The translations under genes and the position numbers were made by a program. DNA of 64,000 nucleotides from Gymnorhina tibicen (taxonomy: Eukaryota > Chordata > Aves > Passeriformes > Artamidae), in the NCBI GenBank assembly GCA_013399875.1, contig VXAZ01009657.1, positions 186,001 to 250,000 on the forward strand. The letters are read 5' to 3'. Below are positions 51,247 to 62,195 of the stretch, piece by piece. How positions within the stretch are numbered: position 1 is the stretch's first letter; every line of letters begins with the position of its first letter. The notes beneath the pieces are model-generated. The model saw only the letters and a list, made by a program, of their open reading frames with translations. It did no database searches and was not told the origin of the DNA.

Positions 51247-51783
51247 TCACAAACCTAGAAATACTCTGGAAAGGGGAAATAGAAATGAAATATGATAGGT
51301 TTTAGCCAGCTGGATTTCACTGGCATGTAGGATACCAGACAAACAGACTTTATTCCTCACTCTGAGCTCATCCACTTTATCCTGTAAGGGATCAGTGTAA
51401 GTATGGGAAAACTGTAACTCTCTCTGCACAAAGCATGTATTTACTGAAGAAAGGGCACATGACTCCTGCTCAACAGCCTCTACCTTGGCAGCCTGCTCCT
51501 TGCAGTAGGAAGCACAGGTCTGAACCCTTTGGGAAAGAGCTGAAGCTGATCTCCATCCCAACCACAGCATGGCAGGGTCTTGGCTAGCCAGCTCTCCTGT
51601 AAGTTTGTGAGCACTGGCCCTCAGGAAACAGCTGTGAGACATACAAAGCCCACCTCTGCCCTCTGCAGCTCCAGGAACCGGAACAGCAGTGAAACACACT
51701 TTGTTTGGATGGATATTGACTTTCAGGAGCCTTTGCTCATTGGCTATATTGGGTAATATTCTGAAACACCTAATTCTCAGCAC
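51247..51783 (-). other. 178-codon open frame, possibly decayed CR1 ORF1 N-terminus
   Basis: Seen: an unusually long uninterrupted minus-strand frame for this AT-rich DNA. The translation includes VQTCASYCKEQAAKVEAVEQ and TDPLQDKVDELRVRNKV, with a heptad-like 'LQDKVDELRVRN' segment. Known: the first part of sauropsid CR1 ORF1 often has VQT-type repeats with cysteines and a short LREEVERLR-like coiled coil. The resemblance is loose. No promoter, splice signals or known domain were found. Alternative: a chance ORF. Confidence 0.2.
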
Positions 51784-54700
51784 TAGATAGATTAGGGGTT
51801 TCAGACAAGGCTCTTCAAGTCTCTTTCACCCCTATTTCCCGAATAATTTACAAACTGACTGCTCTGTTCATAACATTGCTCTAAGACTATATTCCAAAAG
51901 AGTCCTTAAAATCCCCTCCTCAAACACTCTGCAGTAAACACACCTCCATGGAAACACAATAATGAGTAATATTTCCACAGTCTATGACTGAAACTTTTTA
52001 TCACATATACATAGAACAAACTATGTAGCAAACTCTTCCAGCAATTTGTGTGTGCATCACATCATTGATTCAATTGATAATGGTGCTTCTCATCCCACAC
52101 CTTCAGAGAGTTAAAACCCTTCAGAAAAGAGATATTGAGCTGCTGGTTTGGCTGAACTCACCTCAAACAATATCTCTACTCAACCTACTACAATCCAACT
52201 CTTAATTCACCTACAGCACCTTCAAACAACAACTACTCATGGCATAAATACAGTCATTAATACAAGTTACTATACCTGAATCAAAACCTGTCATTTAACA
52301 CTCACATGAGTTAGCTATGAGTGAAAGCAGTGGGTCTTTTATTTAATTTAGCATCATACTTAAATCAGCTTTTATTGAATTGCAATCAATTAAGTTATAC
52401 CAATAGGTTTTAGCTAGTTTATAATACATTTTTAAGTGGAAATTCAGCTACTTAAGTTAGCAGTTGTGATAGGTTTGAGATGTTACAGCTGGAGTCTTTC
52501 ACTTCCAAATGAATAATCCCTTCTCTACTTCAACATTGCCCCACTGTGGTCCCTAATATTTAGTCTGTGGCATTTTAAGACCTTAAAATAATTCTGAGTG
52601 ACCAAACTTGCCTTTACTAAGTTAACGTTACTGTTTTCATCACTACCTTCTTTCGGTGCATCCAGTAACACTAATGCATTACTGTTTATAGGTAAGTATC
52701 CATTAGCAATCTGTTAGTATTATCTATCCATTCCCAATTTTGTATTTGAGCATCTGCCAAAATTAATGCCAATGTCCAAAACAAAAATACAGCAATGCTA
52801 GGGACAAAAAAAAAAAACAAAACAAAACGTGTTTTCTCCATTCACTATCTTGAAGCACACAACATTCACTCAGAAAAAACCATCCTGATCAAAAACACAG
52901 CTCCACCCCCAAAACCACAGACTTCATAGTATCTCGCAAGGATGTTTAAAAACACAAGCTAAAAGCACTCCAGACTCTGTATGTTTGAAGCTAAGCAAAG
53001 TGGAAAGCAATTATCACCAGAACTGTTTTGGGGTTTGTTAACAGAGTTGCATGTAAACATTTGATCAGTTTGGATACATCAGAGTGCACTTTTTTCACTC
53101 TTAAATTCAATTAGTAATGCACAGAAGTTTCCCTTATCTTGCCAACTACATAATATAAAAAGCCAGTCCTTAAAGCACTTAACACGTCACCAGATACTGG
53201 TGGTCTGCTAAAACGGCGGAGGATTGCAGATCATACCACAAATGCTCTCTCAAATCCCACACGGGGAAGAGACGTAAGCAGATGATAACAGAATCAGATG
53301 CACAGTGATACCAGGTCCATACCAGGAACATGCACAGGTTGATGAACTAGTGGTGTCACAACATCACAGAAACAAGGGCACCTAATAATTTTGGTACCGA
53401 TTACCATTTTGCTCATTTCATGTCATAACACTCCAGCAATACAATTATCTTGCCCATCACTTGCTTACCATCTGCCCAGTGCAAACTGTCCATATCCAAA
53501 CATAATCCAGAATATATCATTTTTCACAAAGGAGTTTTTTTCATGCTCTGCTCCCGCAACCTGCCTGATCTTTTATTGTAAATACAGAATTTGCAAGCAG
53601 AAGGAAATCTTCTCTCTTGGCCAGAAACTCGCTATGTATGTCCCTCAGCAATGCTTCTCAGCATTCTCCTCAGTCTGAACTATAATTTCTTGCCTCAGTT
53701 TCCACTGAACACAGTTTTTATTTTCTGTTTCATGTGAACCGACACTACTTTCGTGACTTGCCTACTTCTGGCTCTTCGTTATGAACTTCTCTTAGGACAG
53801 CAGTCACAAGAATCTCTCTAATGAGGAGTTAGTCTTGTTCTTTATGAGGGGTTGAAGTGAAAAATTTAAGTGCACCTTTTATTTTCTAATGATAGGTTAA
53901 TTTTTAGCATAATTGTGTGACACCAGACCTCCTAAATACTGGTATTCTGTGGAAAGTCAGACCACTAGATCATAAACCATTACTATAAAAATATGGTCTC
54001 TTAAGAGTGGCAATTTTTAGTTACAAGGATTAAAATCTGTTCCGTAACTTCAAAGCACAGGGTTCCCAACAAAATACAAACAACTTCAAACATTTCTGAA
54101 TTGCAGCAATCTTTAAATAGAGAAAACTTAAAATGCTTAAGAAATTATATGACAGGCAACTTATTTAACTGACACTACAGGAGTTTTTACACAAACAAAA
54201 TGTAATTATAAGGTGGAATTGAGTCAACATACTCTAAGTCAATGCCTCCCTCAATCAGTTAAAAAAAAAAAATCCCAAAATGACTCAATACCACAAACGG
54301 ACATATACAGAATAACTTTTTTATCTGTTTATTATCTATTTAAAATCAGTGTGCCAACAAACCTTAATGTCTTAAAATCTTGCTTTCATTTGACCTGACT
54401 TATGTAGGTGGTCTTTTCTTATACAAGAAAGCCCACTGAAGATCATCGTATTTGTTTGTATCAGGAAGACACTGCAAAACCAGTTTTTATGCTCGTGTGT
54501 GCCAGTATTATTGCTGTAATGCATGAATGATTATGAAATCACTTAACTGCCTTCTTTCCAAAGGCCTGGTTATTCCTCTCAGGTTAAAGTACAGAGCTGG
54601 CTGATTGTGAAATACGTTTAATCATTTGTCCATCTCCAAATGTAATATTCTACACATACTGTATTTGCATGTTAATCTTTTATTTGCAAAAATAAAATAT

Positions 54701-55969
54701 TTACTAAACTGAACAAGAGGAAAAAGTGATTTTACACTTCAAAAGTAAAGCATAAAACCCGATTCCTAAAATGTGAGAGACAGACATTATGGATGAAAGT
54801 AAGAACTTAGGTATATAAAATTTACTACAGAGGTACCATTTACTATTTATCTTTTAGCATTTGACTTTTTCCCCTACATGCATTTTGCAGTCTCAATCTA
54901 GAAAACGCCAGTATGATTTTGGAATACACATAAGATTGAGTTAAAATACTGACAATGATTTGCCAGCTATCATGATCTTTTTCCTAAAGTATTAAGTCCT
55001 ACTGCAATTAAACACTATTGGAAGCATTACAATAATGAGCTAATTATACATACCATTCAAAACATTTTACGAAAGCTGTATTTCTGATTAATTCACTGCT
55101 GATAGGATGGTTACTAGAACATTTCTAAATTGTAGAATGTAACTCTTACAATCAGTTCAGCTACTGCTCCTGTAGAAATGTTTTATTAGGTATATTTATA
55201 ACCTTACTCAGAAGGGGCTTTTCAGATCCTGAAAAATAATGCAGTTAATAAAAATGAGTATCTGAAGGTATAGTTCAAGACAGGACAAAACTAAGGACAA
55301 CTATCACTACATGACAAAATTATTTTGATACATGATGAACTATGCAGAGTCATAACTGTTCATCAATAACAGAAGTCGGAAAATTAAACCAGTAAGGCAA
55401 GTGGTGCTAATGATAAATCCAAGAAACACTGAATTCCCCAGTAAGTGATTGTGAACTCCCTATTCAGCATCATACAATCCGGTTAAATTTCTTTGCTTCT
55501 TACTATGCGCAAATCAAGCAAGTCTCAGTTTTACTGTGGATCTTACTGCATTTGACAGTTGCTGATGTTTTCTAAAGACCACCTAAAATTATGAGTAATA
55601 AGGGAATATCAAAATAGTGATTAGCAGAAAAAAAGCCATGACATTAATCAGAGAAGTTGTAAAAGCAGAATAACAGCAGTACCAACAAAACCAAAAAAAA
55701 AAGCTAACAACTACCAAAAGAAAGAAGCTTTAAAAGCATATCAGAAGGCAAATACAGATTTTTCACACACCCTCACTGACACCCGCATATGCATTACTTG
55801 TTACTGTCAAGCTAATGGAAAGATTATGGAACTAAATCAATACAAAAGAGAACCTGGGGTAAGGCTATAAGCAGATCACCAATATAATCATTAACATGCA
55901 TTAGATCAAGCCAATATAATTATTAAACTTAATTTCACTTTTGCTGTCACCTTCTTATCTTGTGCGTTC

Positions 55970-55991
55970 CACACACACACACACACACACA
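55970..55991. repeat. (CA)11 microsatellite
   Basis: Uninterrupted CA dinucleotide run of about 22 bases. A shorter CA run of 13 bases is at 14951-14963. It is the only long dinucleotide microsatellite in the window and is likely length-variable between individuals. Confidence 0.9.
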
Positions 55992-56345
55992 GGGGGCAAG
56001 AATCACTCCAGAAGCGACATCCTGTTCCTAACAAACTTGTTCCCCCAGGTCACATAAGTCCCAGCTTATTCATCACCACATTCCCAAGATGCAGGTGCTC
56101 CATCCTGTGACTGGCATGCACTCATCACCTACAGATGGACAGCAACTGGGCATCCAGAAAAGAAGAGCAGGAGAGAGATTATGCACAGGTTACCAGTTAC
56201 CAGCTCTGAGGGATCACTACAAAAGAAAGCATCACAGTCCAGCCTACTTTCATTGTTTGTTAGTCTACTCCCACAATATGTTCCAATATGTGCCTACCTG
56301 GATGTCATTTCTGGGCATATGAAGGAGAAGATGGTGACTGGGAAT

Positions 56346-57265
56346 CACCAGGATGGATTTACAGAACTTAGATCACGCCTGACCAGTATGATTGCCTTCT
56401 GTCATAAAATGTCAGGATTTGTGGATGAGAGATCATTGGTGTCATCCACCTTGATTTCAGGAATACTCAACAATCTCTCCCGCAGCACCTTTGCACCTAA
56501 CTTGATCTAAGTTACAGTGTGGGTGGGTAAACTACTAGCTGATTAAAAAACCCAAACATCTCTATCATTAAGCTCAAACAGCAGCTCTTAATGGTTCACA
56601 ATCTGCCCATAGTTGTAAGTGAATAGGTTAGGGACCCAATCCTGTTTAATTTCTTTTACAGTGACCTGGCAGAGCACACAGTGCACTCAGTAAGTCTGCA
56701 AACACTGCACTTACGGGTGTAGAAGACACGCTGGAGGCCAGGGTTGCCATTTGGGTTGCCATACAGAATAATTTAGATAGGGCCAACAAAAATGTCATGA
56801 GAGCATAGCCTGAAGACCAACTTACTGGGGAGCAGCCCCCTAAAAACAACTTGGAGGTCCTGGCAAGACATGAATCAGCCATCCACCTGGCAGCAAGGGG
56901 AGCTAGCAGTTTCCCAGGCTCTGGAAACTGAAGCACAGCCAGTGGACTGAGGGAAGCAATTTTTCTGCTTCATGCACAATGCATTACTCCGGTATCTGCA
57001 CTACCAGGTCTGCTTTTGGAACCACACTGTGAAGTGTCAACAGAAGCAAGTTCAGTGGAAGGCCACAAAGACAGCTGTCAGCTGGAACACATCCTGTGAT
57101 GAGAGGCTGAAGACACTGAGATTGTTCAGCCTGAAGAAAGCTTTGGAGCACCTAGTATCAAGTTTTCATTATCTAAAACTAAATCATAAAAATGATGAGG
57201 CCAGGCTCTTCACCAAGGTGCATGGGAGCAGAGCAACATCAACTGTGATCTGGGAAGTTGTAAAT
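56346..57265 (+). mobile_element. CR1 LINE remnant, RT to C-terminal region, heavily decayed
   Basis: Seen: 'CCAGGATGGATTTACAGAAC', 'TCACGCCTGACCAGTATGAT', 'CCTGTTTAATTTCTTTTACA', 'CACTCAGTAAGTCTGCAAAC', 'AACTTGGAGGTCCTGGCAAG', 'CAAGTTCAGTGGAAGGCCAC', 'GATGAGAGGCTGAAGACACT', 'GATTGTTCAGCCTGAAGAAA' and 'GGCTCTTCACCAAGGTGCAT'. All appear in the order expected for CR1 ORF2 from mid RT to its C-terminus. Many indels and stops break the frame. At about 920 bases it is the longest CR1 span in the window, and it lacks the 3' UTR. Confidence 0.8.
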
Positions 57266-57636
57266 ATTTATTAGATAAGGGGAAAAGAAACACAGTCCCT
57301 AATGGCAGAATATAAACTGCAGTTAAGAATTCTGAATATGATGCTACTCAGTGCTTGGCCCCATAATTCCATTAAGACAAGGAGCATACTTTTGTTGTTG
57401 CTATATGCTGTTTGTGGCCTCGCTAAGGCCTAATGGAACATGCAAACCATTTATAATAAAAGGCCAATTATGTTGCAAAGTAGTTTTCATTACTTCTTTC
57501 CCACTCTTTCCAGGGGCACAAAAAATTATTACTCATGGCTATAATTTCAGCCTTCAGTTGGAGCCAAATATCTACCTACAGTGCTTTCATTAATAAAGAA
57601 GGTTGCGGCATTCAGGAGTTAGAATTAAGAGGGGGG

Positions 57637-57686
57637 AAAAAACCAACCAACCAAAAAAAAAACCCAAACCCAATAACAAAACCACA
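57637..57686 (+). repeat. A/C-rich simple tract after poly-G/poly-A
   Basis: GGGGGG, then AAAAAACCAACCAACC and a run of ten A, then AACCCAAACCC. It is the same class as the tracts at 5141 and 24759. It lies about 370 bases right of the decayed CR1 ending near 57265. Confidence 0.65.
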
Positions 57687-60600
57687 TAGAAAGTTTTTTA
57701 CCACTGGAGGAGGAGAATAACAGAATATTTCACAACCCACTCTACAAGTCAGCCAAAGTTTAAGATTAGCTTTTCAACACCAATAGCCCTGCACTCAGTT
57801 GAAAAGCACCTACTAAAATTTCCATTAAAGCAACAATTTTTCCATGTGAGCCTATTAGGCATTATTTCCCATTTGACAAGAGTATCTTTCTGAAGAACAA
57901 GAACAAAGCCAAATTACTGCCTATCTTCCAGCTGAACAGCACTGAGTCAGACTACGCTGATGAAAGCTGTGCAGAAACTTACGTGCATCTCTTTTCAAGG
58001 AACAAGTCAGGGCAAGGTAATAGTACAGATAACACAAAATACAAGTCAGAGAGTTTCTATTTGTAGAAGCTACACACTTTAGTGAGAAGTCCCTCATTAC
58101 AGTAACTTCCAACATTTGAGGAAAGAATCTAATAGTAAGTAAAAGACTCAACAAGAGCCAAAGCACAAGATAATTGCAATTGTTCTCCTTTAAGTCACTT
58201 CCAATTACCTGAGCACATATATTAATCTAAAAAACAACTATGAAAAAAAAATCTTCTTTCTACTTCCAAGAAAAATAAAAGGAGAGTTAACACCAAGGTT
58301 GACTTAAGAAATGTGGAAAGGTTCTACTCATATCATCAATTTTTTTAATACATGAAGCACAACAGGCAACCATTTTTAAAACAGCTTGCCACTGTCTTTT
58401 AGTCAAGCATTGTGGTTTTTTCTTTTAAACTAAGCAATGTAGAGACGAAAATGCCTGGAATCAAATTGCTGACTATTTTTCAGTGACCGCTTCACTGAAG
58501 AGACAAATTAAAATGGGATCACTATGTAACTTGACAGTGGATTTTAGTAATTCATGGGATTTTGAGTTTTACTCCAATTTTAGCTCTCTATAACTGTGTG
58601 AGCTATCAAAACTTTACAAATGCAACACAGTAGGGGTCAGAAAGTTTCCTATTACAATGATTATATTCTTTATAGATAAAGCTCCAAGGCACACATTAAT
58701 CCCCAAAGTTACTGTTTTGTATTGTTCCATCAGTATTTTATCCCATACCACAGAACTACTGGAAACATCAGCTGGTTATTTTCCTTCATTCGGTTTCAGC
58801 CTTTGCTGTCATAATTTTCAGTGTAGCAGGTCCTTTCTGGACACAAACTTGTACAGCCATCCTCCACCAAAAAACCCCCACCATAGTATGCACAAATCTG
58901 CCATAATTTCTTCTGTACCTTCTTAACATCCTAAGGGACAAGTATAGCATTTTATTTTCATCGCTGTAAGTTGTGTCAGATAATACTCCAACTCTACTTT
59001 TCATCCAGAGAACTAACAAGATCTGACAAGAGAGTTTAACTAAGGATTCGTGTTTTTAGAAGAGAAGAGCGATGCTGACATCAATGGAAACAACGTTGAA
59101 GAAAGATAACTGAAAAGCATTACAGTACGTTAGACAACATCCTAAAGCAATGTTTTGCAATGTTAACCATGAGATGATGTGGATGATATGGAACTGCCAC
59201 CCCAGAAAATGATGAGTGTTTTCCAAGATGAACTAGAAGTCTAGGTTAATTAAGGAATTTGTCACAAACTGCAGGAACACTTCTTGGGAGTGGGTACTGT
59301 AGGAAGCCAACAGAAGTTCTAAATATAAACACATATTATTATATATATTACTCAGGAGAAAATGGCAACGAGCTAGGGCATATGTTGATGCCACTCAGGT
59401 GTAGGTACAGATTTGAAGGGCAGAGAACAGTAACAGTTGTCACGGGGATTTGCAGAATTGCTGCACTAAAAACAGGGGGGAAAAAAAAAAAAGTCTAGGC
59501 TTTATCTTCAAGGGACTAACCCAGCCTGAAGAATAAGTGATTTGGCCAGCTGTGTGGACAAGGTGAAAGTGATACTGTAAGGCTGGTGAGGAAGAAGATC
59601 TGAGGAGACAGCAAAGACCACCTCTACCACTTAATCTGCCCAACCAGCATTACCAGCCTGAAGCCACCCTACCTCGCTTCAGTTTGTCCATCTGAAATCT
59701 ATCAAGGAAAACTAGGAATGTCAATACTAACCAGAAATTACAGGACAACTGTCCTTAGGGCTCCGAGGTGATTGTTAATATTGGAATCTCTGCTTTTACT
59801 GTGGCAGTTTTGCCAATTAAACACCTTCTGTCCAAAGATGAACAAACCTCATGATTGGCTTCTTACCACCATACCACACTTGACATCAAGACCATGCCCA
59901 GAACAGATGAAGCAGCTGTACACTGTCCTCCAAAAGATCCTTGGATAACCAGAATACACAACTACCTTGTAATCTTTAAACTATCGTGGCAGAATTTGTA
60001 ACCAAAAAGGAAAAAAAACAAAATTGGCAGGGCACTGACAACTACAGAACAGCTGTATTTCAGAGCTTTTCCAATTTTTGGAGGACAAATATATTCCCAT
60101 TGAGATAACAGGCTGCTGTTGCACTATACAAGTCCTTGATCTAACTTAATCCATTACATGTAACCATTATTTTTCATGGTCTTTCATGTATTCACAAGAC
60201 CAATCAGACGAAATGATTCAAAAATGCAGCCAGAACAGCTTTATGTGTGTCTGGTAGTAATGATCTCTCACACTGCCAAACCTCTTTTATAAGTGTCTGA
60301 ATTCCAAGGATAGCTATGAATGTTCCAACTGCACTGTTTTACCCAAATTTTGTGACTTCCAAGTAAGAATTAAGCTAAGAACAAACAGATTTTCACTTGT
60401 GATCCAGCGATTTCAACTCTTCAGCAGTCCCTCTCAGTTTCCAATCATAGCAGTTAGACACTAGATCCCCTCCGTTGTTAACTTCACCAATCTGGAAAGA
60501 CCTGAATTTAAACATTCACAAATGTTTAAACTTTCCCAAGTGTTTAAAAAAAGAAATACTATGAATTTCAATTACACACTAAGAAATTTTACAAGTGTTA

Positions 60601-62028
60601 GAACAAAATATAAAAAAGTCAGATTTAAAAAACATCTTTCCTTCCAATGTGCAAAATAAACCTAGTACAGCTGATACATTGATCAAAAACTGCTCAAATT
60701 TTAAGAAAAATTAATGTAAAACACACTACTTTACCTTCAGTCATTGTATATTTAAAAAAAAATCTCTGATTTGATCAGTCTTTTCAGATTTATGAACTTC
60801 CTTGTTTCTCCCCTTTGAAAGGCCTTCCAAAAGCTCCAGAGGGAAAAAGAAAGTAAAATAAAAAGCAATATTTAAGTAAATATTTAGAAAAATAACTTCC
60901 TCACTGAGTTACTTCAAAATCACTTCAAGACAGAAGCAAAAAAAAAAACTGTCTGAAAATTTCCATGTTATTTCTTGTTTTTCTCTCACGTGCCTTTTGT
61001 GTGGGCTTTCCTGGGTTATGTCCAAGATTTACAGCTATTCCAAGCAACAGAACTGGGATTTCACAGTTACTGCAACTGATGCAAGAAGCCTCATAGGAAT
61101 GATCTCACTCTATATTAACCAAAGAGTTCGCTACTTATTTTTAACGGAGCATTTTGAGAAGCATAAAGCTTCTTTCAGAATATGAAAGCCCAAAAAGCGT
61201 TAAAATCTGAATACTGTTGTCAGGAACTGTTTAAGTGTCTGCTATTTGGAAATTCTTTAGCTGCTAATAAATGTTTATAATAGATTCCGAATCCTTTAAA
61301 GAAAATAGTAGTAAGCTACGTGTCAATCTCTATTAAAAAAAGTTAAACCCCGGATGATCAACCTTTCACAGAAGAGTCAGTCTATGCAAATACCTCAGGT
61401 AAGAAGATGAGGTGTAGAAAATTGCAGAGACTTGACTTACACATTTCCCAAACATCTAGAAAAAGTGTTTTAAAAAACCCAAAGGCCAAACTCTGAAAAC
61501 AGCTGCCAAAGTAGGAAACATAAGTACAATTTGTTAGTTAAAGAAGTAGTAAGATTGTTAACCATAAACAGAACATCAAAATTATTTACTACTATACCCA
61601 AAAGCCAGTGTGACATGAGAATTCAAACAGGAGTATATTTGATATGTGTGGTGATTAGATCAAAGAAGACATTTTTTCATGTGCTACTAATACAAGAAAA
61701 CAACCAGAGAAATGAACATAGAAAATCCATAGTCATCTGAATGAAATTATTAAGTAAAGAAAAATCTAAAACTGATTGTGACATAGCCCTTTTTTTAAGG
61801 CCACTGAATACGTAAGATTAGGCACTATCACTGCATCCCTGGGGGAAAGCCATCCATGAAGTTTTGTGGAACTCCTTCCAGACACAGCTTAGCATAACCA
61901 AGAATATTTTGTCTAAATTCTCACGTTGGCAGAACCCTTAGAGAACTATGTTTCAACTGTGGCATCCTAACTTACAGCTTAGTCAGTACCAGCATGTTGT
62001 GCTCCTTTAGCTCCAACGCAGCACTCAC

Positions 62029-62095
62029 GCGTTGTCTCCTCCGGCTGAGAACAAGCTGCCTGCAGAATGATCAACACAGCCAGAGCCAGAACCAT
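62029..62095 (-). CDS. Candidate first exon encoding a signal peptide (unrecognised gene)
   Basis: Seen: the minus-strand ATG at 62095-62093 has G at -3 and G at +4. The reading begins MVLALAVLIILQAACSQPEE and continues TT, then meets a GTGAGTG donor at 62028, leaving one base of the next codon (phase 1). Residues 3-14 form a hydrophobic core and A-x-C / A-C-S are acceptable signal-peptidase sites, so it has the shape of a secreted-protein signal exon; many such exons end in phase 1. Without splicing the frame stops after 38 codons (stop at 61979-61981). A TATAAAA box lies about 94 bases upstream. The base at -1 of the donor is C rather than G, a weak point. No second exon was identified. Alternatives: a Golli leader exon with an overlapping upstream ORF, or chance. 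Confidence 0.3.
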
Positions 62096-62188
62096 GACTG
62101 AAGGCTACTGAAGCTCTAATGTCATCTCCACTGAAGTCAGCCACTGCCCTGGGCAACTGGATTGGTATTTCAGAGACCAAACTGTTCA

Positions 62189-62195
62189 TTTTATA
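62189..62195 (-). promoter_or_regulatory. TATA box upstream of the candidate signal-peptide exon
   Basis: Minus-strand TATAAAA at 62195-62189 in the context CGATATAAAATGAAC. A start site 25-30 bases downstream would fall near 62160 and leave a leader of about 65 bases before the ATG at 62095. A CCAAT motif sits between the TATA box and the ATG, which is not its usual place. Inference from spacing only. Confidence 0.3.

Noticed and set aside
13690..53700. Short matches to the MIR-type phrase TGCCTCAGTTT at 13018 and 53690
   Set aside because: Ten or so bases without the MIR core is not enough to call an ancient SINE.
57921..58166. Minus-strand frame starting LWLLLSLLLTIRFF, signal-peptide like
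   Set aside because: The frame opens with GTG rather than ATG, has no promoter or donor context, and hydrophobic runs are common in T-rich translations.
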